Shown here in pieces: positions 26,220-34,525 of a DNA stretch of 37,789 bases. Below the pieces are notes generated by a model, which was given only the letters and a program-made list of their open reading frames with translations, was not told the DNA's origin and did no database searches. The DNA is from Singulisphaera sp. Lineage in GTDB: Bacteria; Planctomycetota; Planctomycetia; Isosphaerales; Isosphaeraceae. Each line of letters opens with the position of its first letter. The stretch's first letter is position 1. The translations under genes and the position numbers were made by a program. Location of the stretch: contig DAIDJG010000562.1 of assembly GCA_027451445.1 (NCBI GenBank), positions 1-37,789 on the forward strand, given 5' to 3'.

Positions 26220-27869
26220 ATGGGCCGATTGGCATTGGCCGCCACCATGGTTCTGTCTTGCGCGTCCGTACTGGTCGCGCAAACGCCGACGCAACCTGTC
26301 GCGACCTGGCAGGCGTCAGGGACCAACGGTGCCGTGGTGGCCGGCGGAGAGGATGCCGTCGCCGCCGGAATGGAGGTTCTGCGTGAGGGCGGCAACGCGA
26401 TCGATGCCGCCGTCGCGACGATCCTGGCCCTCACGGTCACCGACTCCGGTTCGTGCTGCTTCGGGGGCGAGGTACCAATCCTGGTCTTCGACGCGCAGCG
26501 AGGGGTCGTCGAGGCACTCGCGGGCCAGGGAGCCGCGCCTCGGTTGGCAACCCAGACGTATTTCGAGCAGCGCGGGGGCATTCCGGGCCAAGGTATCGAG
26601 TCAGCCGCTGTGCCCGCGGTCCTTGATGTATGTGTCACCGCGCTCGATCGGTCCGGAACGCGCACCTTCGCTCAGGTCGCCGCACCGACGCTACGTTTGC
26701 TCGACAAGGGAAACAAAGACTGGCATCCCCAGCTTGCCCGGACGATCCGGCGTCTCAACGCCGCTGAGGCCGCTTCTCCGAGCGATCGCAAACGCGGTCT
26801 GCGGCTGGTCGCTGACGCATTCTATCGCGGACCGATCGCACACGAGATCGACCGTTGGTCGCGCGAACACGGCGGTCTGATTCGCTATGTGGATCTCGCA
26901 ACCCACGTGACGCGCGTCGAAGAACCGGTAGCTGCGAACTATCGCGGGATGTCGGTCGTCAAGTGCGGAGCCTGGACCCAAGGCCCTTACTTGCTGGAAG
27001 CACTCCAGATTCTTGAAGGATACGACCTGAAGTCCATGGGGCATAACCAGCCGGATGCGATTCATACGACCGTCGAAGCGCTGAAGTTGGCGCTCGCGGA
27101 TCGGGACACGTATCTGGCCGACCCACTCTATGCGGACGTGCCGCTGGCTGAATTGCTCGCACCTGCGTATGCGTCCAAACGGCGCTCACTCATCGATCCA
27201 CTTCACGCATCGCACGAGCAGCGGCCTGGCGACCCTCGGCACGACAAGGCGCTGCTGGAACAGGCGGATGCCCGCAAAGGCTCGGCGGGGCCTGCGAACG
27301 ATACGACCACGTGCCTGGTGGCCGACCGCTTCGGTAACGTGGTGGCGGCGACGCCGAGCGGTTGGTCGGGGGTGGTCGTGGGGACAACCGGTGTCTGGCT
27401 CGGCTCGCGTCTTCAAAGCTTTAACGCCTGGGCGGGGCACCCCAACTGCATCGAGCCGGGGAAACGTCCCAGAATTACGCTCACGCCAACCATCGTCCTT
27501 AGGGATGGCAAACCGGTGGCGGCAATCAGTGTCGCGGGCGGGGACAACCAGGACCAGATGACACTCCAACTCTTGCTCAACCGTTTCGACTTCGGCCTCG
27601 AGGCCGACGAAGCCGTCACGGCGCCTCGGTTTATGAGCGATCACTTCCTCGGATCGTTCCGCCAGACCCGGCCCAAGCTCGGTCAATTGCGGATCAACCC
27701 TCAGGTCGGGGGCGCGACGATGGCCGACCTCGCCGCGAGAGGCCACGACCTGGTAGTTAGCCCGACCCCTCTGGGGGCGGCCGCGACCATGATTACGATC
27801 GACCCTGCGACGAAGCGACTTCATGCGGCGGGCGACCCACGAGCCAAACGTCACGCCGGCGCGTACTGA
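26220..27869 (+). CDS. ggt: Exported gamma-glutamyltransferase family protein
   Basis: N-terminal-nucleophile enzyme that cleaves gamma-glutamyl bonds, as in glutathione, or a related acyl bond; made as one chain that cuts itself. It is 549 aa, the normal length, with a signal peptide (1-20). Early signs are 'EVLREGGNAIDAAVA' (about 52-66). The nucleophile Thr is expected at 362 in 'NDTTTCLVADRFGNVVAATPS', which would start the small subunit. 'KRPRITLTPTIVLRDGKP' and 'AGGDNQDQMTLQLLLN' complete the family pattern. The oxyanion region usually containing several Gly reads 'SGSCCFGGEV', a variation. AAGGAG lies 9 nt before the start, and a promoter is proposed upstream. The nitrilase gene follows 43 nt later, probably in the same unit. 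Confidence 0.88.
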   Translation: MGRLALAATMVLSCASVLVAQTPTQPVATWQASGTNGAVVAGGEDAVAAGMEVLREGGNAIDAAVATILALTVTDSGSCCFGGEVPILVFDAQRGVVEALAGQGAAPRLATQTYFEQRGGIPGQGIESAAVPAVLDVCVTALDRSGTRTFAQVAAPTLRLLDKGNKDWHPQLARTIRRLNAAEAASPSDRKRGLRLVADAFYRGPIAHEIDRWSREHGGLIRYVDLATHVTRVEEPVAANYRGMSVVKCGAWTQGPYLLEALQILEGYDLKSMGHNQPDAIHTTVEALKLALADRDTYLADPLYADVPLAELLAPAYASKRRSLIDPLHASHEQRPGDPRHDKALLEQADARKGSAGPANDTTTCLVADRFGNVVAATPSGWSGVVVGTTGVWLGSRLQSFNAWAGHPNCIEPGKRPRITLTPTIVLRDGKPVAAISVAGGDNQDQMTLQLLLNRFDFGLEADEAVTAPRFMSDHFLGSFRQTRPKLGQLRINPQVGGATMADLAARGHDLVVSPTPLGAAATMITIDPATKRLHAAGDPRAKRHAGAY

Positions 27870-27912
27870 ACCATTTGCCGAGAAACACCGCGTACTGGTG
27901 AAGGGGACCGTG

Positions 27913-29319
27913 ATGAGGGGACTTTCCTACCGGATCGCCGCATGCATCTTGGGGTGCTACCTCGGTTACGCCGGGGTTGCCTGGTCGGCCGAAAAACCAG
28001 CCGAACCGGAGAGTCCGCCGGAGGGATGGCGAATGAAGTCGCCCCGAGATGAGATCCGACCCAAGTTTACTCACGTCGCCGACGGTGGCCCGGAACATCG
28101 CGGCAGTCTCGTGATCGAGGCGGACCAGCGAGCGGGGTTGTTCGGCTGGTGGGAAAAGACGTTCAAGGTTGAGGGGGGCCGGACCTACAAGTTCTCGGTG
28201 AAGCGGAAGATCGAGGGGCTCGCCTTATCCCGACGCTCCGCCGTGGCGCGCGTCCTCTGGCACAACGACAAAGGGGGGCAAGTGCTCCACGACGAACCCT
28301 CGCGAGCCTCGTTCGTTCTTGGCAAGCGACCCGGTTCCGAACCGGAGTATCCCGCCGAGGGTGCGGTAGATGAGCAAGGCTGGGCAACCGTTAGCGGCAC
28401 ATACCACGTTCCCTCCGGAGCGTCGACGGCCGTCGTCGAGCTTGGCTACCAGTGGGAGCCGAACGGTCGCGTCGAATGGGCGGATGTCCGTTTGGACCCA
28501 ATTGAAGCGCCGACGCCGCGACGGGTGCGTCTCGCAACGATCCACTACATTCCGCACCGCGCGCCAACGTCGATGGACAACTGCCGCTCGTTCGACCCCA
28601 TGATCGAAGACTGCGTTCGGCAGAAGGCGGACCTGATCGTACTCCCCGAAACGCTCACGCACACGAATCGCGGACTGAGCTACGCCGAGTGTTCCGAGCC
28701 CGTTCCCGGTCCATCGACAGACTATTTCGGCTCGCTGGCCAGGAAGCACAATGTCTACATCGTGGCCGGGCTGATCGAGCGCGAGAAGCACCTGATCTAC
28801 AACGTGGCTGCCTTGGTCGGCCCGGAAGGGTTCATCGGGAAGTACAGGAAGGTGACTCTCCCTCGAGGTGAAATCGAAGGCGGAATCACCCCAGGGGATG
28901 ATTACCCTGTCTTCACGACCCGGTTCGGCCAGGTCGGGATGATGATCTGCTATGACGGGTTCTTCCCCGAGGTTGCGCGGGCGTTGAGCAATAACGGGGC
29001 AGAGGTCATCGCCTGGCCAGTCGCCGGTTGCAACCCACTACTCGCGGCGGCACGGGCCTGCGAGAACCATATTTATCTGGTGAGCAGCACCTACACCGAC
29101 GTTTCCCAAAACTGGACGATCTCGGCGATTTACGGTCAGGATGGCCGGCCGTTGGCCCAGGCGAAGGACTGGGGAACGGTCGCGGTGGCGGAGGTCGATC
29201 TCAGCGCGCCGCTTCACTGGCAAAACCTGGGGGACTTCAAAGCGCAGATTCCGCACCACCGGCCAGTCAGCCCACGCGAGCCATCCCCGAAATCTGCGGA
29301 CGTGTCGGAGAGCCGTTGA
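27913..29319 (+). CDS. Exported carbon-nitrogen hydrolase (nitrilase superfamily)
   Basis: Hydrolyses a C-N bond in an unknown amide or carbamoyl compound. ATG 27913 (468 aa) is chosen because AGGGG lies just upstream and the protein then begins with a signal peptide (about 1-26); a longer frame from 27823 would overlap the gamma-glutamyltransferase gene. Residues about 30-198 are a beta-rich domain with features of a carbohydrate-binding type fold ('GRTYKFSVKRKIEG', 'VELGYQWEPNGRVEWADVRL'). The nitrilase domain is about 204-440, with the catalytic Glu246 ('VLPETLTH'), Lys313 ('YRKVTLPRGE') and Cys346 ('MMICYDGFFPE') all present. It is the last gene of its strand, 19 nt from the convergent ATPase gene. 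Confidence 0.88.
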   Translation: MRGLSYRIAACILGCYLGYAGVAWSAEKPAEPESPPEGWRMKSPRDEIRPKFTHVADGGPEHRGSLVIEADQRAGLFGWWEKTFKVEGGRTYKFSVKRKIEGLALSRRSAVARVLWHNDKGGQVLHDEPSRASFVLGKRPGSEPEYPAEGAVDEQGWATVSGTYHVPSGASTAVVELGYQWEPNGRVEWADVRLDPIEAPTPRRVRLATIHYIPHRAPTSMDNCRSFDPMIEDCVRQKADLIVLPETLTHTNRGLSYAECSEPVPGPSTDYFGSLARKHNVYIVAGLIEREKHLIYNVAALVGPEGFIGKYRKVTLPRGEIEGGITPGDDYPVFTTRFGQVGMMICYDGFFPEVARALSNNGAEVIAWPVAGCNPLLAAARACENHIYLVSSTYTDVSQNWTISAIYGQDGRPLAQAKDWGTVAVAEVDLSAPLHWQNLGDFKAQIPHHRPVSPREPSPKSADVSESR

Positions 29320-29338
29320 TGGACCGAGGAACGGCGGG

Positions 29339-32300
29339 TTACGCTGCCGGCGTTGTTCGCCGCCTGAACTGTTCCCGAACCTCATCGAGCCATTCCTCGG
29401 GCGGAAACGCGTAGGGCCGGAACTTCTCGAGCCGATTCTGCTCCTCGCTCGCGAAGAACGCGCGATGAGGCCCGAGCTTGCTCGCGTGCGGCGCATCGAT
29501 GAGGTGGCCGGAGTCGGTGGGGCTCATTTGGAACAGTACACGCATCTCGAACTCGCGCAGCATCTGGTGATCGAGGACCCGGTTCAAATTGTTCACCGTA
29601 TCGCACCAGATGAGGACGTGAATACCTAGCCCTGGACCTTCGCGGAGGATTGTGGCGAATTGATCCGCCGGGCTCGCCTCTTCCCGGCGGGAGAAGCCGA
29701 AGTCGTTCTCGTTCCGACGGATCTCGCGGAACCGGGCCACGTCGTGTATGACCAGAAAGATCTCCGGTCCATCGGTCGTGTCGGGCTGCTGCCGGCGCTC
29801 GACTTCCGCCGCCACCGCAGAAAGGATTCGGGGCACGTCCCGCCAGTTGCCCACCTCGACGGGATGCGGCAACGTCCTGGCGACCTTGGCGAGGAACTCC
29901 GCATGGGGGTGATCTTCGGGCGTGCCGTCCAGGATCGCGAAACGAGCGCCCGAGCGGACCGTTTCCGATTCGGCCGGCAGGAACTGGGCCGCGAGGCTCA
30001 CGATCGACGCCGCCACGATGCCGATCGCAGCCTCTTCATTCTGTCCAACGATCAGGAGATGATTCCCTGCCTGCCTGCGGAAGAGCGCAGAGGTCGGGTC
30101 CTTGATCGCAACCGCTTCACCGAGCCATGCGTGAGCCGACCGCGGCGACGGGGGCCACTGTGGTGCTTCGAGCTGAGGCTTCAACAGAGCGCACCGTGAA
30201 AGGTCGGCCTCGGAGTCGCCCTCGAAGACGATCGGCACTCGCTTCAAAATCGGTTTGCGGATCTGGGCCAGTTCGCGGACCTGCGTCAGGTAATACTCCC
30301 GGCGCTCGTCGGAGAGCCAGACCACCTGAAAGAAGTGATTCCCCTCCGGCTGCCCGTTCGCATCGTTGTAAACCGCCTCGCCCGGCCGAGTCAGCATCTG
30401 CGCGGCTGGGTTCTGCTCGCTGAGGATCAGGTGCGCGTCCGCGTCGCTGCATTGGAGCGCAATCCGAACGGCCATCTGACCGAGTGTCGTGCGCGCGAGC
30501 GCGTACGCACCGCCGAGCGACTGGGAGCCAAGATGCACGTGCACACCGAACGCTCGGCCCTGGCGCACCAGGCGGTCGAGCAACTGTGCGGCCTCCTGCG
30601 CCACCTTGTCTTCCTCGACGAAGAACTCCTGAAACTCGTCGACGATGAGCAAGAGCCGAGGCAATGGCGGCGTGCCCGGCACGTTGCGATAACCATTCAC
30701 GTCCTGAACGCCAGCGTCCCGAAAACGATCGGCCCGTTCGCGCATCGCCCCGTCGAGCCGCTGGAGCACGCTAATCCCGAACTCCCGTTCGCTCTCAATC
30801 GCGACGACGCCAGCATGCGGCAGTTCGTGCGTGGCGTAGACCTTGAACTCGACGCCCTTCTTGAAGTCGATGAGATAAAGCTCGATCTCGTCCGGGCTGT
30901 AGTTCAAGATCAAGTTCGTAATCAGGGCATGCATCAACGTCGACTTGCCTGAGCCCGTTCGACCGGCGATGAGAACGTGCTGCGACGTGCCGTGCCCCAG
31001 AGTGATATTCTGGCGTTTCGTGGCCCCCGCCTTTCCGAGGGGGACATCGATCCCGGTCCGGCTGTCTTTCGTCCACCACGAATCTTTGGCGGGTGCGATA
31101 AACTCGAACGGCACTTCGACCCGCTTGGCGTCACGGGCGGCGGCACCTCCCCGGTGAATCAGACGGTTGGCGAATTCGGCGGACGGCATGGGGTCAAGCG
31201 CAAGGGGATACGCGCCGAAATCGGGATCTGTCCATACGAGCTGACCGCCGTCCCACGTAAGGTTGACGGCGTTTGCACGGAACTCATCGAGCGAGAAACC
31301 TTCGGGAATTGGGCGGTCGCGATCGACGGCGAGCAGGATCAAGACGCCGCATGGGATCCCATTGGCCGCGATGCTCGACAGCCGCGACAGCGCCTTTTCG
31401 TCGAAATGCGTGGGAAAATCCGCGATCACCAGGATCCGATAGGGCTCCGCAACTTCCTCGGCGACCGCGTTGTATTCCTCAATCGTCGCATATTCATTAC
31501 GCAGATACTTCTGGGTCACCTTCTCCATGTGTGCGGCGAGGTCGGTGAGACGCTCTTCGATCTGGCGGGCATCGGTCCACACCTGCTGCGTCACCAGGGC
31601 GGGGTCAAAGTCCGCAAGGTGCATGAACGCGCCAAAGTTGCGGCCGATCCCAACCGGGTCGATGATGGTAAACCGAACCTGTCCAGGAGGCAGGCTCGTC
31701 AAAAGCCTGAGCATCGTCGCCTGGAGGATCGTACTGGCTGCGGCTCGACCTGCGCTCGGGGTTTCGATGAGGAGGTTTGCGTGGGCGGGGAACGCATAAA
31801 GCGACGGAAAAGTGAAGCTGTTTGCGATTCCATCCCTCAGACGCGGGTCGGCTGGAACCCCGTCTGGCAACGTCGCGAGGTCCAGGTGCACGTCGCCAAA
31901 GCGAACAACGGGGGGGATCGCCTTGGGAAACGCTCGATCGTTCCAGGCCGGGTCGTCCCAACGGAGCCCAAGTGCATTGACGTCCTGGCCAATGGCGTCC
32001 AGATCCGCCTGGGCCCGTTCCATCCCTTGCCGCCAGCGCGTTGCCATCTCGCCCCAAGCGGTCTCGTATCGCACGCGGATTTCCTGTTTGGCCGCGTGGT
32101 ACTTCTCGTCGAGCCGTTTGATCTTGTCTTCGTAATGGGCCTGGATTTCCGCCTTGTGTCGATCGTGCACATCGATGGCTTCGCGCAGGTCGACCTGTTG
32201 CTTCGTCTGAATCTCCATCTGGCGCTGAGCGTAGACCTCATTGATGCGTCGCAAGCGCTCGTCGCGCTCGTTTTCGCCCGCGGTGATGGTCTGTGCGTTG

Positions 32301-33304
32301 CGCTCCTTCGCTTTCTGAAGATCGGCGTCGCGTTTTTGCGCCGCCTGGCTGCGCTGGGTCTTGAGCTGCTCGTCGGCCAGGCTTCGGTCGTGTGCTGCCA
32401 GCGCCTCGGCATCGACGAGCGACTGGAACAGCGGATAATACAGCCGGCTCACCTGCGTCTTGGCGAGCTTGTACATCTGAATCTTCGCCGCGAACCCAAG
32501 TGCGATCGCGACAATAAGGGCGCCGAGGATTGGGTAGTCGGCTCCGAACAGCAGCAGACTAGGGACCACAACCAATACCGCTATTACAATGAAGATCCAG
32601 AGGAACCTGCGCCCTTTGAGAGACTTTGGGATAAACAGTTCCTCGAGCAGCTTGAGCGAGGGTTCGAGCTTCGCGAGCCGGTCGATGAGCAAGCCGGTGA
32701 GATCGTCCGTCTTGTAAGTCTCGCGGGTCGGGGTTGTCGGTGGTTCGTCGAGACCGAACTTCGCGTAGTCGGCGAAGACCGCCGCGAGACGGTCGCGCAT
32801 CGATTCGACGATTTTCAGTGAGTTATTGATCGGCGCGATGCGCTCGGCATGCTTGTTGACGGCGGCTCGTTCGGTCAGTTCGAACAAGGCCGAGGCGTCC
32901 GCGCGGTCGCGCGCGAGCTGGTTTCTGGCCTTCTCACGTGTGCTGTCAAAGTCCGAGGCAATCTTGCGGCTCGCCCGGGCAAACTCCGACTTGGCATCCG
33001 CCTCGCCCGCGAGCGCCGCGTCAATGATGGAACGGCGCCGGGTTTCGTCGGCCTTTTGCTCACTTGCCTTGGCATGCTCGAACTTTTCGATACGGGACTT
33101 GCGCGCTTCGTCATATTGTCGGTCCGCGCTGGCGTCGGTCGTTGCGCGCACGCGCTCGACCTCGGCTTCCGCGGCGGCGCGTTCGGATACGAGCCGGAGG
33201 ATCTCACGCAAAGCTTCGCGTTCGCGCGCGATCAACCCTGGGCCATTGCCTGGGGAGGCATTTTCAACCAGATTAATCGGCGGGGTTTGCTGAAGAGTGC
33301 TCAC
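29339..33304 (-). CDS. Three-module FtsK/SpoIIIE-type ATPase with coiled coils, EssC/EccC-like
   Basis: Membrane motor of 1321 aa, probably driving export of proteins (or, less likely, DNA). Residues about 25-180 are coiled coil, followed by two membrane segments (about 234-254 and 257-275) and a second coiled coil (about 290-440). Three FtsK-like modules follow. Module 1 (about 460-715) lacks a real Walker A (TPSAGRAAAST, 515-525) but keeps 'ILVIADF'. Module 2 (about 750-1010) is intact: GRTGSGKST (781-789, Lys787) and LLLIVDEF (Asp889, Glu890). Module 3 (about 1060-1316) is degenerate ('IVGQNEEAAIG' and 'FLVIHDVARF'). Two membrane segments plus three tandem modules is the type VII secretion motor layout. 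The start is GTG 33304, overlapping the stop of the 79-aa gene as GTGA, so the two are coupled. Confidence 0.85.
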   Translation of the reverse strand: MSTLQQTPPINLVENASPGNGPGLIAREREALREILRLVSERAAAEAEVERVRATTDASADRQYDEARKSRIEKFEHAKASEQKADETRRRSIIDAALAGEADAKSEFARASRKIASDFDSTREKARNQLARDRADASALFELTERAAVNKHAERIAPINNSLKIVESMRDRLAAVFADYAKFGLDEPPTTPTRETYKTDDLTGLLIDRLAKLEPSLKLLEELFIPKSLKGRRFLWIFIVIAVLVVVPSLLLFGADYPILGALIVAIALGFAAKIQMYKLAKTQVSRLYYPLFQSLVDAEALAAHDRSLADEQLKTQRSQAAQKRDADLQKAKERNAQTITAGENERDERLRRINEVYAQRQMEIQTKQQVDLREAIDVHDRHKAEIQAHYEDKIKRLDEKYHAAKQEIRVRYETAWGEMATRWRQGMERAQADLDAIGQDVNALGLRWDDPAWNDRAFPKAIPPVVRFGDVHLDLATLPDGVPADPRLRDGIANSFTFPSLYAFPAHANLLIETPSAGRAAASTILQATMLRLLTSLPPGQVRFTIIDPVGIGRNFGAFMHLADFDPALVTQQVWTDARQIEERLTDLAAHMEKVTQKYLRNEYATIEEYNAVAEEVAEPYRILVIADFPTHFDEKALSRLSSIAANGIPCGVLILLAVDRDRPIPEGFSLDEFRANAVNLTWDGGQLVWTDPDFGAYPLALDPMPSAEFANRLIHRGGAAARDAKRVEVPFEFIAPAKDSWWTKDSRTGIDVPLGKAGATKRQNITLGHGTSQHVLIAGRTGSGKSTLMHALITNLILNYSPDEIELYLIDFKKGVEFKVYATHELPHAGVVAIESEREFGISVLQRLDGAMRERADRFRDAGVQDVNGYRNVPGTPPLPRLLLIVDEFQEFFVEEDKVAQEAAQLLDRLVRQGRAFGVHVHLGSQSLGGAYALARTTLGQMAVRIALQCSDADAHLILSEQNPAAQMLTRPGEAVYNDANGQPEGNHFFQVVWLSDERREYYLTQVRELAQIRKPILKRVPIVFEGDSEADLSRCALLKPQLEAPQWPPSPRSAHAWLGEAVAIKDPTSALFRRQAGNHLLIVGQNEEAAIGIVAASIVSLAAQFLPAESETVRSGARFAILDGTPEDHPHAEFLAKVARTLPHPVEVGNWRDVPRILSAVAAEVERRQQPDTTDGPEIFLVIHDVARFREIRRNENDFGFSRREEASPADQFATILREGPGLGIHVLIWCDTVNNLNRVLDHQMLREFEMRVLFQMSPTDSGHLIDAPHASKLGPHRAFFASEEQNRLEKFRPYAFPPEEWLDEVREQFRRRTTPAA

Positions 33305-33540
33305 AGGGTCGGGCTCCGGTCAGAGCAATCGCGGCGGACCTGATCGAGCACTTCGGCGAGCTTGAACATGCCGATGACCGCGGCGTCAATCGCCGGGTCG
33401 AGAGGCGCGAGGTAGCGTTCCTCAAACCGGTGCCGGACCTTATCGTTCCACGTTGCCTCAGTGATCAACCATTGGTCTTTGAGGGTTTTGATTGCGTGTT
33501 TCAGTCGTGTCGTGCCAGCAACCACGTTTGCGTTTGCCAT
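33301..33540 (-). CDS. Small helical protein, WXG100-like candidate
   Basis: A 79-aa protein without signal peptide or Cys-rich motif; function unknown. It reads as two helices (about 5-29 and 33-70) joined by Trp31-Asn-Asp33, with Phe39 and Tyr43 after the turn ('WNDKVRHRFEERY'). That resembles the W-x-G turn followed by an aromatic residue in WXG100 proteins, with Asp in place of Gly; WXG100 proteins are about 100 aa, so this is short. Its position directly before, and translationally coupled to, an EssC/EccC-like ATPase is where a type VII substrate would lie. Start ATG 33540 has AAGG 9 nt upstream. The assignment to the WXG100 group is inference. Confidence 0.7.
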   Translation of the reverse strand: MANANVVAGTTRLKHAIKTLKDQWLITEATWNDKVRHRFEERYLAPLDPAIDAAVIGMFKLAEVLDQVRRDCSDRSPTL

Positions 33541-33608
33541 CGTTCATTGCCTTGCTCGAGGAGCGTATGACCACAGACATGTTCCCGCATACAACCGAGG
33601 GAAAAGAG

Positions 33609-34280
33609 TCAGGTCGGCGGCTCGGTCGCGTCTGGCTCGCCGGGCGGTTCGACGAAATCGACCGTTACCTCCGCGGAGTGCGCTCCCGACTCAGACGGCG
33701 TCGTAGCACTTTCCGGAGGTTCGGTTGTCGTTGACGAGGGGCCCAGGATCGTGTCGGCGATGGCATCGAACGGCGACACGCCGCCACTCCCGGACGGCGG
33801 CGCCACCCGTAGATAAGCCTCCAAAGCTTCGATCATCCGTTCGAGCGCGTACATCGCGCGCGGGACATCCCCGCTCGCCAGGTCTTTGATGCGACGGATG
33901 CTACCGTGGTACTCCAGCACGACCTGCTGGAGCGCGTGTTCCCATTTCTTCACCAACGCGGCGCGCATCTCAGCGTCTTGCAGGCTGGCCTCGGCCCTCC
34001 GTAACAGTTCCTTCTGTTCGGACATTGCGGGCGTGTAATCAGCCGTCTTGGCAAGCTTGCGCCGAAAGACTTCCGCTTTCGCCTGGGCGACCATCTCCCG
34101 CCGGCGCTTGAGTTGGTCTTGCCAGTAGGCGCGGCGGTCGTGCTGAAGCCACTGCAACGTCCTCTTCGCCTCCATATCCACGGCGCCCAGGGCGCCCAGC
34201 GATTCCTCGCCGAACAGCGCCAGGGCCACTCGAAACTGCTTGAGCGCATCGATCGAGTAAACAGAGGCCTGATCGCTCAT
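33609..34280 (-). CDS. Helical coiled-coil protein with Pro/Thr/Glu-rich tail
   Basis: A 223-aa protein of unknown function, first gene of the ATPase unit. Residues 8-158 are predicted almost wholly helical, with heptad-like stretches ('RRREMVAQAKAEVFRRKL', 'ELLRRAEASLQDAEMRAALV') and Trp44, Trp53 and Trp113. Residues about 160-223 are a low-complexity acidic tail rich in Pro, Thr, Ser and Glu. No signal peptide or membrane segment is seen. The long helical N-terminus with a disordered tail resembles large type VII substrates or their partners (LXG/WXG-type), but no diagnostic motif proves it. The 79-aa gene follows after 68 nt. The start ATG 34280 has no strong ribosome site. Confidence 0.75.
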   Translation of the reverse strand: MSDQASVYSIDALKQFRVALALFGEESLGALGAVDMEAKRTLQWLQHDRRAYWQDQLKRRREMVAQAKAEVFRRKLAKTADYTPAMSEQKELLRRAEASLQDAEMRAALVKKWEHALQQVVLEYHGSIRRIKDLASGDVPRAMYALERMIEALEAYLRVAPPSGSGGVSPFDAIADTILGPSSTTTEPPESATTPSESGAHSAEVTVDFVEPPGEPDATEPPT

Positions 34281-34386
34281 GAGAACAGCTCGGGAGCTAC
34301 TGCGTCGGCGTACAATATCATCCGCCGCTAGAAGAGGGGGCTAGCCGGCTGAAGTGTATCCCACGCGGGTCGAGGCGGGGACGACA

Positions 34387-34407
34387 ATCGTGAACGCACT
34401 TCACGAT
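34387..34407. repeat. Perfect 8-bp dyad upstream of ATPase unit
   Basis: ATCGTGAA (34387-34394) and TTCACGAT (34400-34407) are perfect complements around a 5-nt spacer. It lies 107 nt before the first gene of the ATPase unit and 119 nt after the ceramidase-like stop. There is no T-run on either side, so an operator is as likely as a terminator. The rest of 34281-34525 shows no gene. Confidence 0.4.
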
Positions 34408-34525
34408 GCGACACCGCCATGGTCGCATGGACGAGCGTAGCACGCTGCCGGGTCGCTGTAAAGTTGTGAGGGTCTCCGCGTTCCGCCGTCCACGCAGCGG
34501 GACGGTTCTTGCGGGAAACGCGGGA

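Noticed and set aside
30977-32821. 614-codon plus-strand frame opposite the ATPase gene
   Set aside because: It is a shadow of the minus-strand ATPase; the minus strand has Walker motifs, membrane segments and a coupled start.
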